This document shows, one piece after another, positions 16,557 to 25,613 of a DNA stretch of 64,000 nucleotides (within the stretch, counting starts at the first letter, position 1; each line of letters starts with the position of its first letter). Origin of the DNA: DATAGF01 sp963835685 (GTDB lineage Bacteria > Actinomycetota > Thermoleophilia > Miltoncostaeales > Miltoncostaeaceae). Both the position numbers and the translations under genes were made by a program. Under the pieces are notes generated by a model, which saw only the letters and a program-made list of their open reading frames with translations, searched no databases and was not told where the DNA came from. The stretch spans positions 124,001 through 188,000 of the forward strand of contig CAWIGI010000014.1 in the NCBI GenBank assembly GCA_963835685.1. Direction: 5' to 3'.

Positions 16557-17406
16557 ATGAGGACGACCCTCTGGCTCTGCGGCGCCACTCGCCGCGCTGG
16601 CGCTGGTCGCCGGCTGCGGCGGCGACGACGACACGGGCTCCGCCACCACCGCCGAGCCGGCCTCGGACGATGCGGCCGCGGCCGTCCTGGCGGCGTACGA
16701 GCAGCTGCGCGGGTCGTCCTACCGGGCGACGGTGATGCAGACCATCGGCTTCGACACCGGGGACGCGCCCGAGCAGCTGGGGCGGGCACTGGACTCCGCA
16801 TCCGGGACCACGACCTCCGAGGTGGAGGCCGAGAGCGGGGGCTCGCGCGTGCGGGGGGTCGTCGACTCGCCCCAGTTCCCCGTTAACCTGACCGTCGTCC
16901 TCTACGACGGCGAGACCTTCGTCTCCGCGGGGGACTCCGGCGCCAAGCGGCTGGCGGGATCCCTCGGCGACCTGTTCGGCGATCTCGCCGACATCGGCTC
17001 GGAGGAGCTCGCCCAGGCCCTCGAGAACGTGACCGACGAGGGCCCGGCGACGGTCGACGGCCGGGAGGTGCGGCGCTACTCGGCGACGCTCTCGGAGGAG
17101 TTCACCGACCAGCTGACCGACCAGGTGCTCAGCGGCTTCGGCGTGGACGCGTCGCAGGTGGACGTGTCCTTCCGGGAGGCGGGCATGACGATCGACCTGC
17201 TGCCGGACGGCACACTCGCCCACCAGCTCTCGACCGCGGTGACCGAGATCGACCTCACGGAGGTCGCCGGGCCCGACGCGGTCCTGATCCAGACCACCGA
17301 GGCGGAGCAGACGATCCGGGACGTGGGCGCCCCGATCACGGTCGAGCGGCCGGAGGCGACCGGCGAGATCACGAGCCCGGTGGAGTTCGCGCAGCTCCTG
17401 AGCTGA
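16557..17406 (+). CDS. Secreted lipoprotein, frameshifted in the signal peptide
   Basis: After GAGAAGAAGG and ATG 16557 the signal peptide begins MRTTLWLCGAT, but the frame must move by one base near 16581-16591 to reach the rest (AALALVAGCGG), where LVAGC is a clear lipobox with the lipidated Cys at 16615-16617. Removing one base gives exactly 283 codons (282 residues). The mature part alternates strands and helices like the LppX/LprG fold of envelope lipoproteins, but I cannot assign a ligand. It lies divergent from surE across element A and converges with truA, overlapping by 38 bp. The missing frame is probably a sequencing insertion. Confidence 0.75.
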
Positions 17407-18148
17407 CCGGCCCGTCGGCGTAGCCGACCCCGGTGAGCGTGAGCGCGTGCGCCGGCGCCGTCGGGCCCGCGGCGCCGCGAGGCGCCCCGTCGAGCAGCCG
17501 CGCGAACCGCTCGACCGGCCATGCACCGCGGCCGACGAGGAGCAGGCTCCCCGCGAGCACCCGCACCATGTGACGGAGGAAGGCGTCGGCCTCGACCGTC
17601 AGCACCAGCTCGTCGCGGCGCCGCGCCCACTCGCAGACGGTCACCGTGCGGTCGAAGAAGACGTGCTCGGTGCGGGTGGGGGTGAAGGCGCGGAAGTCGT
17701 ACCGGCCCACCGCGCGCCGGGCTGCGTCGGCCATCGCCTCCGGGTCGAGCGGCGCCGGGTGGTGGAGGACCCTGGCGCGGCGCAGCGCCGACGGCGGCCC
17801 CGGCAGCACGCGGTACTCGTAGCGGCGCGAGCGCGCGTCGCGGCGGGCGTCGAACCCCGGCGGCGCGAGGCCGGCGCCACGCACGCTGACATCGGCGGGG
17901 AGGAGCGCGTTGAGGCCGCGGCGGATGCGCTCGGGCGGCAGGTCCGAGGACGTCGCGACGCTCGCCACCTGCCCCGATGCGTGCACCCCCGCATCGGTCC
18001 GTCCCGCCACGGCGAGCTCGACGGGGCCGCGCAGCAGGGTGGCGAGCGCCTCGCGCAGCACGCCTTCGACGGTGCGGAGCCCCGGCTGGGCGGCCCACCC
18101 GGCGAAGCGCGCCCCGTCGTACTCCAGGTCGAGCCGGAGCACCCGCAT
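17369..18148 (-). CDS. truA: tRNA pseudouridine synthase TruA
   Basis: A 259-residue enzyme converting uridines 38-40 of tRNA anticodon stems to pseudouridine. The catalytic aspartate lies in AGRTDAGVHASGQV; other family blocks are YDGARFAGWAAQP, YEYRVL, FTPTRTEHVF and the C-terminal FLRHMVRVLAGSLL. It lies downstream of rplQ in the alpha operon, its usual place in Actinomycetota. The 82-bp gap between them contains a GCGGCAT-GG-ATGCCGC hairpin (18168-18183) that could modulate read-through. Confidence 0.96.
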   Translation of the reverse strand: MRVLRLDLEYDGARFAGWAAQPGLRTVEGVLREALATLLRGPVELAVAGRTDAGVHASGQVASVATSSDLPPERIRRGLNALLPADVSVRGAGLAPPGFDARRDARSRRYEYRVLPGPPSALRRARVLHHPAPLDPEAMADAARRAVGRYDFRAFTPTRTEHVFFDRTVTVCEWARRRDELVLTVEADAFLRHMVRVLAGSLLLVGRGAWPVERFARLLDGAPRGAAGPTAPAHALTLTGVGYADGPVSSGAARTPPGS

Positions 18149-18230
18149 CAGCCGGCGTCGGTTACAAGCGGCATGGATGCCGCGGTAGACCCCCCAGGAG
18201 GCGTTCCGACGACGGCGTTCAGGTCGCCGT

Positions 18231-18608
18231 TCAGCCGGAGGCCGGAGCCCCGATGTCGCGGGTGAGCTCCAGGAGGACCATGTCGGCCGCGTCGCCCTGA
18301 CGGGGCCCGAGCTTCAGGACCCGGGTGTAGCCGCCCTGGACGTCGCTGAAGGCCGGCCCGATCGTGTCGAAGAGCCGGTAGGTGACCTCCTTGTTGCGCA
18401 GCAGGGCGATCGCCTGGCGGCGCGCGTGCAGCGTGTCCTCCTTGGCCAGCGTGATCGCCTTCTCGGCGATCCCGCGGGCGAGCCGGGCCTTCGGCGCGGT
18501 CGTCTGGATGCGGCCGTGCGTCAGGAGCGCCGTCGCCAGGTTCGCCCCGAGGGCCTTCCGGTGGGCGGAGCTGCGGTTGAGCTTGGGTCCCTGGTTGCGA
18601 TGGCGCAC
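18231..18608 (-). CDS. rplQ: 50S ribosomal protein L17
   Basis: A 125-residue large-subunit protein with the universal start MRHRNQGPKLNRSSAHRKA and the closing block GYTRVLKLGPRQGDAADM. It follows rpoA by 7 bp and ends the alpha operon. L17 lines the lower large subunit near the tunnel exit. Confidence 0.98.
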   Translation of the reverse strand: MRHRNQGPKLNRSSAHRKALGANLATALLTHGRIQTTAPKARLARGIAEKAITLAKEDTLHARRQAIALLRNKEVTYRLFDTIGPAFSDVQGGYTRVLKLGPRQGDAADMVLLELTRDIGAPASG

Positions 18609-18615
18609 GGCGGTC

Positions 18616-19557
18616 CTATTCGTCGTCGCTGCGCAGCGCGAGGCCGTGCGCGGCGAGGTTCTCCTTGACCTCCTCGATGCTCTTCTTCCCGAAGTTGGGG
18701 ATGGCCGAGAGCTCGGCCTCCGTCTTCGAGATGAGGTCGCCGATCGTCTCGACGCCCACGCGCTTGAGGCAGTTGTAGGAGCGCACGCCCAGCTCGAGCT
18801 CCTCGATCATGATGTCGTGCATCCCGCCGCCGGGGGGCGGCTCCTCGACGACCGGCTCCCCGAGCATCTTGGTCGCCTCGGGGTCCGCGAAGATCGCGAG
18901 GCGGCCGATGAGGCTGCCCGCGGCCTCGGAGAGGGCGCCGCGCGGGTCGACGCTGCCGTCGGTCTGGATCTCGAGCGACAGCTTGTCGTAGTCGGTGCGC
19001 TGGCCCACGCGGGCCGGCGACACCTCGTAGCGCACGCGCAGCACCGGCGAGAAGTTGGAGTCCACCGGGATCACGCCGATGGTCGTGCCCGGGCCCTTGT
19101 TGAGCTCGGCGGGCACGTAGCCGCGGCCGCGGGAGATGGTCAGGATCATGTCGAGGCGGGCGCCCCCCTCCAGGTTGGCGATCTCGAGCTCCGGGTTGAG
19201 GATCTCGAGGTCCGCCGGCGCCGAGATGTCGGCGGCGGTCACCTGGCCGGGGCCGACCCGCGACAGCTCCACCTCGATCTCGCCGATCTCGCCGTGCAGG
19301 CGGCAGACCATCTCGCGGAGGTTCAGGATGATGTCGGTGACGTCCTCCCGGACGCCCGGGATCGTGGTGAACTCGTGCTGCACGCCCTCGATGCGGACGG
19401 ACGTGACGGCGGCGCCCTCGAGCGACGACAGCAGCACGCGCCGCAGGCTGTTGCCGAAGGTGTGGCCGAAGCCGCGGTCGAGCGGCTCGACCTCGAAGCG
19501 GCCGAGGGTCTCGCTGACCGACTCGTAGGTCATGCGCGGGGACTGGATGTCCAGCAC
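18616..19557 (-). CDS. rpoA: DNA-directed RNA polymerase alpha subunit
   Basis: A 313-residue subunit that nucleates polymerase assembly. The N-terminal dimerisation domain shows FEVEPLDRGFGHTFGNSLRR and the beta/beta'-binding loops. The C-terminal domain (EELELGVRSYNCLKRVGVET ... NFGKKSIEEVKENL) binds activators and UP elements. The GTG at 19557 is chosen for a GGAGGAGG eight bases upstream; ATG 19533 is an alternative. Part of the alpha operon. Confidence 0.97.
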   Translation of the reverse strand: MLDIQSPRMTYESVSETLGRFEVEPLDRGFGHTFGNSLRRVLLSSLEGAAVTSVRIEGVQHEFTTIPGVREDVTDIILNLREMVCRLHGEIGEIEVELSRVGPGQVTAADISAPADLEILNPELEIANLEGGARLDMILTISRGRGYVPAELNKGPGTTIGVIPVDSNFSPVLRVRYEVSPARVGQRTDYDKLSLEIQTDGSVDPRGALSEAAGSLIGRLAIFADPEATKMLGEPVVEEPPPGGGMHDIMIEELELGVRSYNCLKRVGVETIGDLISKTEAELSAIPNFGKKSIEEVKENLAAHGLALRSDDE

Positions 19558-19666
19558 GTGCAACTCCTCCTCCGGCGCGGGGCCGGAACGACGCGGTGAC
19601 CGGGCCGGGCATCGGCTCCCCGCCCGCGCGTCACGGACGGGGGCCATCGCGGTCGGCCCGCCGACG

Positions 19667-20269
19667 TTACTTCGAGTAGTACTCCACGATGAGCTGCTCG
19701 CTCACCGGCGTGTCGATCTCGGTGCGCTCCGGGACCTTCAGGACCTTGCCGTTGAGCGCGTCGTAGTCGGCCTGGAGCCAGGGCGCGACCGAGGCGACGA
19801 GCTCGGTGGCCGCGCGGATGATGGGCTCGGCGCTCGAGCCCGGCTTCACGGTGATGACGTCGTCGGGCCGCACCTGGTAGCTCGGAATGTCCACCTTCTT
19901 CCCGTTCACCCGGAAGTGCCCGTGGTTGACGAGCTGGCGGGCCTGGCGGCGGGTGGCGGCGAAGCCGAGGCGGTAGACGACGTTGTCGAGCCGCTGCTCG
20001 AGGATGCGCAGCAGGTTCTCGCCGGTGATCCCCGGCTGCCGGCTCGCCTTCTCGTAGTAGCGGCGGAACTGCTTCTCGAGGACCCCGTAGAAGCGGCGCG
20101 TCTTCTGCTTCTCGCGCAGCTGGAGCAGGTACTCGCTCTGGCGGATGCGGCCGCGGCCGTGCTCTCCGGGCGGATACGGGCGGCGGTCGAGGTACTTCTG
20201 GCACTTGTCCGTCAGGGCGACGCCCTCGCGGCGCGAGAGCTTCACCTGGGGGCCGGTGTAGCGGGCCAT
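19667..20269 (-). CDS. rpsD: 30S ribosomal protein S4
   Basis: A 200-residue primary 16S-binding protein. MARYTGPQVKLSRREG starts it, the RPYPPGEHGRGR block and the S4 RNA-binding domain (NVVYRLGFAATRRQARQLVNHG) follow, and the C-terminus ends with IVEYYSK. The N-terminal zinc cysteines found in some S4 proteins are absent. A 109-bp spacer precedes rpoA; S4 often represses this operon, though no specific leader structure is identified here. Confidence 0.98.
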   Translation of the reverse strand: MARYTGPQVKLSRREGVALTDKCQKYLDRRPYPPGEHGRGRIRQSEYLLQLREKQKTRRFYGVLEKQFRRYYEKASRQPGITGENLLRILEQRLDNVVYRLGFAATRRQARQLVNHGHFRVNGKKVDIPSYQVRPDDVITVKPGSSAEPIIRAATELVASVAPWLQADYDALNGKVLKVPERTEIDTPVSEQLIVEYYSK

Positions 20270-20279
20270 TCGGCGCCGC

Positions 20280-20678
20280 CTAGACCCGGCGCCGCTTGCG
20301 GGGGCGGCAGCCGTTGTGGGGGACCGGGGTGACGTCGGTGACCGAGGCGACCTCGATGCCGGCCGCCTGCAGCGAGCGGATCGCGGTCTCGCGGCCGGAG
20401 CCCGGGCCCTTCACGTAGACGTCAACCTTCTGGAGCCCGTGCTCCATGCCCTTCCGGGCGGCGGAGTCCGCGGTGACCTGGGCGGCGAAGGGCGTGCTCT
20501 TCCGCGAGCCCTTGAAGCCGGCCGAGCCGGCGGTCTCCCAGGCGATCACGTTGCCCTGCTTGTCGGTCAGGGTCACGATCGTGTTGTTGAAGGACGTCTT
20601 GATGTGGGCGTTCCCCACCGGGACGTTCTTCCGCGCGCGCCGCCGGGTGCGGCCACGGGTCACCTTCGGTCGTGCCAA
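20280..20678 (-). CDS. rpsK: 30S ribosomal protein S11
   Basis: A 132-residue platform protein next to the 3' end of 16S rRNA. Diagnostic segments are NAHIKTSFNNTIVTLTD, WETAGSAGFKGSRKSTPFAA and the basic end PHNGCRPRKRRRV. It is positioned between rpsM and rpsD as usual. Confidence 0.98.
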   Translation of the reverse strand: MARPKVTRGRTRRRARKNVPVGNAHIKTSFNNTIVTLTDKQGNVIAWETAGSAGFKGSRKSTPFAAQVTADSAARKGMEHGLQKVDVYVKGPGSGRETAIRSLQAAGIEVASVTDVTPVPHNGCRPRKRRRV

Positions 20679-20715
20679 GGGGCTCCTCGGTCCGGGGTTC
20701 TGGGCGTGGTCTGGC

Positions 20716-21087
20716 CTAGATGCCCTTGCGCTTGCCGACCGTGCGCTTGGGGCCCTTGCGCGTGCGGGCGTTCGTCTTGGTGCGCTGGCCGCGCACGGGG
20801 AGGCCGCGCCGGTGGCGCAGGCCCCGGTAGCAGCCGATCTCCATCAGGCGCTTGATGTCGTTCGAGCGCTCGCGGCGCAGGTCGCCCTCGACGGACAGCG
20901 TCTTCTCGATGACGTCGCGCAGGCGGCCGACCTCCTCCTCGGTGAGGTCGCGCACGTACGTGTCGCGGTTGATGCCCGTCGCCTCGAGCACCGTGTTGGC
21001 CGTCGAGCGGCCGATGCCGTAGATGTAGGTCAGCCCGATCTCGATCCGCTTCTCGCGGGGGATGTTGACGCCGGCGATGCGCGCCAT
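20716..21087 (-). CDS. rpsM: 30S ribosomal protein S13
   Basis: A 123-residue head protein contacting tRNA and L5. It begins MARIAGVNIPREKRIEIGLT, contains the helix-two-turn-helix YGIGRSTANTVLEATG and ends with the basic tail GPKRTVGKRKGI. ATG 21087 overlaps the rpmJ stop by one base (TGATG), giving translational coupling; the longer open frame upstream is not S13. Confidence 0.98.
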   Translation of the reverse strand: MARIAGVNIPREKRIEIGLTYIYGIGRSTANTVLEATGINRDTYVRDLTEEEVGRLRDVIEKTLSVEGDLRRERSNDIKRLMEIGCYRGLRHRRGLPVRGQRTKTNARTRKGPKRTVGKRKGI

Positions 21088-21200
21088 CAGCCCTGCACCT
21101 GCTTGTGGCGGACGTTCGGGCAGATCACGAGCAGCTTGCCGTGCCGCTTGATGACGCGGCACTTCTCGCAGATCGGCTTCACTGAGGCGCGGACCTTCAA
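21087..21200 (-). CDS. rpmJ: 50S ribosomal protein L36
   Basis: A 37-residue zinc-ribbon protein. The four zinc ligands are visible in VKPICEKC and VICPNVRH, so this is the zinc-binding form. It starts with TTG at 21200, which is why it is easily missed, and has a GGGGAT sequence upstream. It heads the rpmJ-rpsM-rpsK-rpsD-rpoA-rplQ unit. No infA gene lies in front of it, where one is usual. Confidence 0.95.
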   Translation of the reverse strand: MKVRASVKPICEKCRVIKRHGKLLVICPNVRHKQVQG

Positions 21201-21259
21201 CGGATCCCCTTCGGACCTGGGCGCGGGCAGCCCGCGGGTGCCCCCGCGAGCGACCGCTG

Positions 21260-21265
21260 ATGTTA
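21260..21265 (-). promoter_or_regulatory. Possible -10 element for the rpmJ operon
   Basis: TAACAT on the minus strand about 60 bp before rpmJ, in the 139-bp gap left of the capA-like gene. No good -35 is visible. A separate promoter is expected here because the upstream neighbours are unrelated secreted-protein genes. Confidence 0.35.
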
Positions 21266-21339
21266 GCACCGCCGCCGCGTCCCGTCGGGACGGCGCGCAC
21301 CCCCGCCGGATGGTGTCCGTCCCAGCCGAGCCGGACGGC

Positions 21340-22993
21340 TCACCAGCCGCTGGCCGCGAAGACCGACTCGAGCAGCTGCTCCCGCTCGGCCGGGGTGGTC
21401 GGGCGCGGCTGCGAGTAGTCCTCAAGCAGCGTGGTCGACAGCCGCGTCGAGAGGTGCCGGCCCCGGTGGAAGACGTGCGTGTCGACGATCCCCTGCCGCG
21501 TCCCGAGCGTCTGCATCTGGTCGAAGAAGAGGTTGCCCAGGCCGTAGTGGACCAGCCGGCCGCGGTGGAAGGCGAATCCCTGCGGGTGGTGGGCCTGGCT
21601 GCCGCTGACGATCGCCGCCCCCGCCGCCGACATGAGCCCGAAGTCCTCGACCTGCTGCGCCGTGGGTGCGTACTGGTAGGTCTCCCAGTGCTGGAAGGTC
21701 ACGATCGGCAGGTGGCCCCGGGCGCGGAGCCGGCGGACCTGCCGCTGCATGGCCGGCACGTCGCAGGTCGCCGAGCCGGGGTGGCCCCGGTCGGCCCATG
21801 CGTACGGCGGCCCCACGGGGTTGCAGCCGATGAAGGCGAGCCGGTTGCCGTGGTGGGTGATCGTGAGGGGCCGGTGCGCCTCGAGGTGATCGCGGCCGCC
21901 GGCGAACCACCTCCATCCGCGCGCCCGGTACATGTCCAGCGTCCGGCGCGCCGCCTCGGGCCCCCAGTCCAGGTTGTGGTTGCCCGACAGCTCCACGATG
22001 TCGGTGCCCACGTCCGCGAGGAGGCGGATGTAGCGAGGGTCGGAGCAGAACCTCGTGCCGCGCATCGGGCCGGGGCAGTCGTCGGTGAACGAGACCTCGT
22101 TGCTGATGTGCAGCAGGTCGTGCTCGCGCAGGAGCCCGCGGACCCTCTCGGAGGGGTAGGTGACCCCGTTCGACTCCATCCGCGAGGCGATGGTGCGGCT
22201 CAGCGCCGTCACCCCGGTCATCGTGAGGACCGTCATGCGAGCCGGGGTCGCGGTCGGTGCGCGCGCCGGCCCGGGCGACGGCGCGGCGCAGCCGCGCGAC
22301 GGCCTCGGGCGGCCCCTTCGCCCCGATCCGCGCGACCAGCGGGTAGCGGCGGACGCGCAGGCCGCGGTCGAGGACGCTGCGGCCGTCGAGCGCGAGGACC
22401 TTCCATCGGGGCCGCAGCTGGTCGAAGGGCACGATCGACCAGGCGCCGGGCTCCGCGCTCCAGACGGCGTCGATCAGCCGGCCCGGAGCGACGGTGCGGA
22501 TGCGGGCCGCCCGCGCCGGACGGCCGAGGCGGGACTCGAGGGTCGCCCTCGTCGTGGCCGTGAGGTGGAGCGTCGGCGCCGATCCGGCCCGGAGCTCGGC
22601 GGCCAGGCCCCGCCCGTCACCGCTCCAGAAGCGGCGGACGGCCGCCCACGAGACGTCGTCGGCCGGCGTCGGGAAGGGGACGACCGGCACCAGGACGGTT
22701 CCGGCGAGGGCAGCGGCGCCGGCGCCCCGACGGGACCGCTCGACCGCCACCCGCACGTCCGCCTCGCCCCTCGCATGCGCGGCGGCGAGTCGCTGCGGGT
22801 CGGCCGCGATCGCGGTGGCGACCGCCCGGCGCACCGGGGGCGGGACACCCGGCGCCACCCAGACCCTGGCTGGGGCGGCGCCCTCGGCGGCGGGGGCCAG
22901 CGCGCTCTGCCCGCAGCCGGCCGCCCACAGCGCCGCGCCCGCGGCGAGCGCGGCGCCGGCGCCGGTCAGGCGCCGCTGTGAGGTCCTGGTCAC
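21340..22993 (-). CDS. CapA-family (poly-gamma-glutamate synthesis-type) lipoprotein, frameshifted
   Basis: The N-terminal part (from ATG 22993) has a lipoprotein signal (LWAAGCG) and a periplasmic binding-protein-like domain ending near RTDRDPGS. The C-terminal part (from 22236, MTVLTMTGVTAL) is a metallophosphatase-like PGA_cap/CapA domain with SNEVSFTDDC, LSGNHNLDWG and the SGSQAHHPQG metal motif. Known CapA proteins carry both parts in one chain joined at ..RDPSRMTVL.., so I read this as one gene with one surplus base near 22237-22240; removing it gives exactly 551 codons. The GTG/ATG starts also allow two separate polypeptides. It lies inside the ribosomal superoperon. Confidence 0.8.
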
Positions 22994-23046
22994 GCGCCTA
23001 CGTGGTTCTCCCCCCGGCGGGGATCACCTGTCGGCGCTCGGTCCCG

Positions 23047-24696
23047 TCAGCGGCGGGGCAGCTCCGAGAGGACGGCCGGGGGGAGGGCGACGGACGAGAA
23101 CGAGCCGCTGAGGCGTCCCGTGGATCGCGGCGGAGGCCTGAGCGTGAGCCGGACGGTGGTGCTGCGCCCGACCGCCAGCCGCGGAACCGTCCACGTGACC
23201 TGCAGGCCCGAGCGCGTGCCGCCGGGGCTGGCCGCAACCAGGCGGGTGCCGCAGCAGATGCCGAGGCGCAGGCGCACGCCCTGGGCCGCCACGCGCCCGC
23301 GGTTGCGCACCACGGCCGTCCAGGCGACCGTGCCGCCGGCCCGGCGCACCCCCGCCAGCCCGGCGGTGAGGACCGGCCGCGGGTAGCTGTCGAAGTCGGC
23401 GGCCTTCAGGGCCCGCCCGTCGGCGCTCTCGGAGGGGAGGACGGCCAGGCCGTTCCCGCCCGAGGACGCGGACAGCGCGATGTCGAACAGGTCGCCTCCC
23501 ACCGGCACCTCGGCCGTGGTCCAAGACTCGCCGGGGCGGGCCGCCGCCAGGGTCGCCGTCGCCGAGCCGGGCCCCTCCTGGTCGAGGAAGGCGACGAAGC
23601 CGCGACCGGTCCCGCCGATCGCGACCCGCGCCAGGGACGCCTCGACCCACGTGAGGTCCTCGCCGGGGCTGAGCTGGCTGGGCGCCGGCCAGGGAGCGCC
23701 TGCCGGCTTCACCGCGGCCAGTATGGGCGTGGCAAACGGGTTCCCGACCCCTCCCCAGCTGAGCACGAGGTCGCCGGACGCGTTCGCTCCGACTCGCGGC
23801 GCCTCCCCCGGCGCCACGGGCTGCGCCGCCCCCCAGACGGTGCCGAGGCCGGCCTCGGCGACCGTGACCTGCGGCGTCGCGGCGGAGCGGTCCTCCCAGG
23901 CCACGGCGGCCCGGCCGTCGTAGCCGGCCGCCGCCGACGGGATGCGGGCGCCGCCCGCAGCCAGGGGCGTGATCGCGGTCCATGCGCCGTCGGTCGAGCG
24001 CACCGCGGCGTAGAGCGGCCCCGTCACGAAGAACCCGGGGGCGGGGGGCACGGTCCAGGTGACGGCGGCGGTCCCGTCCGGGGAGAGGGCGAGGGACGGC
24101 TCCGTCGCGCCCTGGCCGAGGGCCAGCGGCGGCGTCTCGGCCCACGCCGCGCCGGTGCCGGCACGGCGCGCGGCCCGCACGGTCCACGCCCCGCCGGCGC
24201 GCTCGGCCCAGATGAGCGCCGCGGAGTGGTCGGAGTCCATCGTCGCCAGGGCGCTCCGGAAGCCGAAGTCGTCGTCCACGACGCTCCCGGGCGCCACCGG
24301 GACCACGCGCCAGTCGCCGTGGGGCCGGTCCCTCACCGCGGAGCGGATCGCGCCACCGGGGATCCGCCAGGCGACGACCGCGCGGCCGGCCGTCTCCATC
24401 GCGGCCGCCGGCGGCGCGGGCGCGGTGGGGAAGGTCCCCGAGAGCACCACCGGTACCCAGGGTGCGTTGGCGGGATCGCGGACGCGGGCCTCGACGCGGC
24501 TGCGCCCCTTGATGGTCGAGCTGAACGCCGCCAGCGCCTCGCCGCCGGTGCCGGCCGCCGCCGAGGGGCCCCCCGGCTCGGCGCCGCGGGGCGTGATGGT
24601 GAGCGCGGGGTGCCACGTGCGGCCCGCGGCCGCGGCCGTCCCCGCCGTCGCCACCGCGACCAGCACCCCCGCCAGCGCCACCCGTCGCCAGGTCAT
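23047..24696 (-). CDS. Secreted repeat protein with beta-propeller-like blades and a C-terminal CARDB-like domain
   Basis: A 549-residue exported protein: signal peptide (MTWRRVALAGVLVAVATAGT), then repeated segments of 60-70 residues with patterns such as GRAVVAWR, DHSAALIWAER, GTAAVTWTV and RAAVAWED that suggest a six- or seven-bladed propeller. The last 120 residues (AWTAVVRNRGRVAAQGVRLRL ... RLTLRPPP) look like a CARDB/DUF11 immunoglobulin-type domain often used for surface attachment or adhesion. No catalytic motif is visible. It lies between map and the capA-like gene within the ribosomal block. Confidence 0.8.
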   Translation of the reverse strand: MTWRRVALAGVLVAVATAGTAAAAGRTWHPALTITPRGAEPGGPSAAAGTGGEALAAFSSTIKGRSRVEARVRDPANAPWVPVVLSGTFPTAPAPPAAAMETAGRAVVAWRIPGGAIRSAVRDRPHGDWRVVPVAPGSVVDDDFGFRSALATMDSDHSAALIWAERAGGAWTVRAARRAGTGAAWAETPPLALGQGATEPSLALSPDGTAAVTWTVPPAPGFFVTGPLYAAVRSTDGAWTAITPLAAGGARIPSAAAGYDGRAAVAWEDRSAATPQVTVAEAGLGTVWGAAQPVAPGEAPRVGANASGDLVLSWGGVGNPFATPILAAVKPAGAPWPAPSQLSPGEDLTWVEASLARVAIGGTGRGFVAFLDQEGPGSATATLAAARPGESWTTAEVPVGGDLFDIALSASSGGNGLAVLPSESADGRALKAADFDSYPRPVLTAGLAGVRRAGGTVAWTAVVRNRGRVAAQGVRLRLGICCGTRLVAASPGGTRSGLQVTWTVPRLAVGRSTTVRLTLRPPPRSTGRLSGSFSSVALPPAVLSELPRR

Positions 24697-24770
24697 CGCG
24701 GCACCATCTCACCGGGGGCCGGCGGCCGCATCCCGTCCGGGTGCGCACCGCCGGGGCCAGGGCGCTCCGC

Positions 24771-25613
24771 TCAGGCCGCCAGGCTGAGGATCCGCGGGCC
24801 GTCGGCCGTGACGGCGACGGTGTGCTCCCAGTGGGCCGACAGCGACCCGTCCTTGCTGGTGATCGTCCAGCCGTCGTCGCCCAGCTCGACCTCGTGGGCG
24901 CCGGCGTTGACCATCGGCTCGATGGCGATCACCAGCCCCTCGGGGAGCTCGACGCCCGTGCCCGGCCGGCCGAAGTTGGGGACCTGGGGCTCCTCGTGCA
25001 TCGAGCGGCCGACGCCGTGGCCGACGAGGCTCTGCACGACCGAGAACCCGGCCGCCTCGACCTCGGTCTGGACGGCGTGGCCGATGTCGCCGAGGTGGCC
25101 GCCGGCCCGGGCGGCGGCGACGCCCCGCTCCAGGGCGCGGCGGGTGACCGCGATGAGGCGGGCGGCGATCGGCGACACGGTCCCCACCGGATGGGTGCGG
25201 GCCGCGTCGGTGACCCAGCCGTCGAGGATCACGCCCACGTCGAGCGAGAGGACGTCGCCGTCGCGCAGCGCGTAGCCGTCGGGGATGCCGTGGACGACCT
25301 CGTCGTTCACGGACGTGCAGATCGACGCCGGGTAGGGCGTCGGGCCCGGATAGTCCTTGAAGGCGGGCACGCCTCCGCGGGAGCGGATCAGCTCCTCCGC
25401 GACCGCGTCCAGGTGGGCGGTCGTGACGCCGACCGCGACCTCGGCGGCCAGCGCGTCGTGCGTCTCGGCGAGGACGGCGCCCGACGCCGCCATGGCGTCG
25501 ATCTCGCCCGCGGTCTTCGGGACGATGCCGCGCGGCGCCGGCGGCGGGCCGGCGCTGCGGCGGGGGGGCGGCGGCTTACGCGGACGCCGGGACGTGCGAG
25601 ACGATCTGGGCAT
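24771..25613 (-). CDS. map: Methionine aminopeptidase type I
   Basis: A 280-residue enzyme removing initiator methionine. All five metal ligands are visible: Asp in SLDVGV and in VTDAART, His in GHGVGRSMHEEP, Glu in AIEPMV and in WEHTVAV. The N-terminal 28 residues are basic and proline-rich, an extension beyond the pita-bread fold. Its ATG lies inside adk, overlapping by 38 bp. The adk-map order is the usual one after secY. Confidence 0.96.
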   Translation of the reverse strand: MPRSSRTSRRPRKPPPPRRSAGPPPAPRGIVPKTAGEIDAMAASGAVLAETHDALAAEVAVGVTTAHLDAVAEELIRSRGGVPAFKDYPGPTPYPASICTSVNDEVVHGIPDGYALRDGDVLSLDVGVILDGWVTDAARTHPVGTVSPIAARLIAVTRRALERGVAAARAGGHLGDIGHAVQTEVEAAGFSVVQSLVGHGVGRSMHEEPQVPNFGRPGTGVELPEGLVIAIEPMVNAGAHEVELGDDGWTITSKDGSLSAHWEHTVAVTADGPRILSLAA

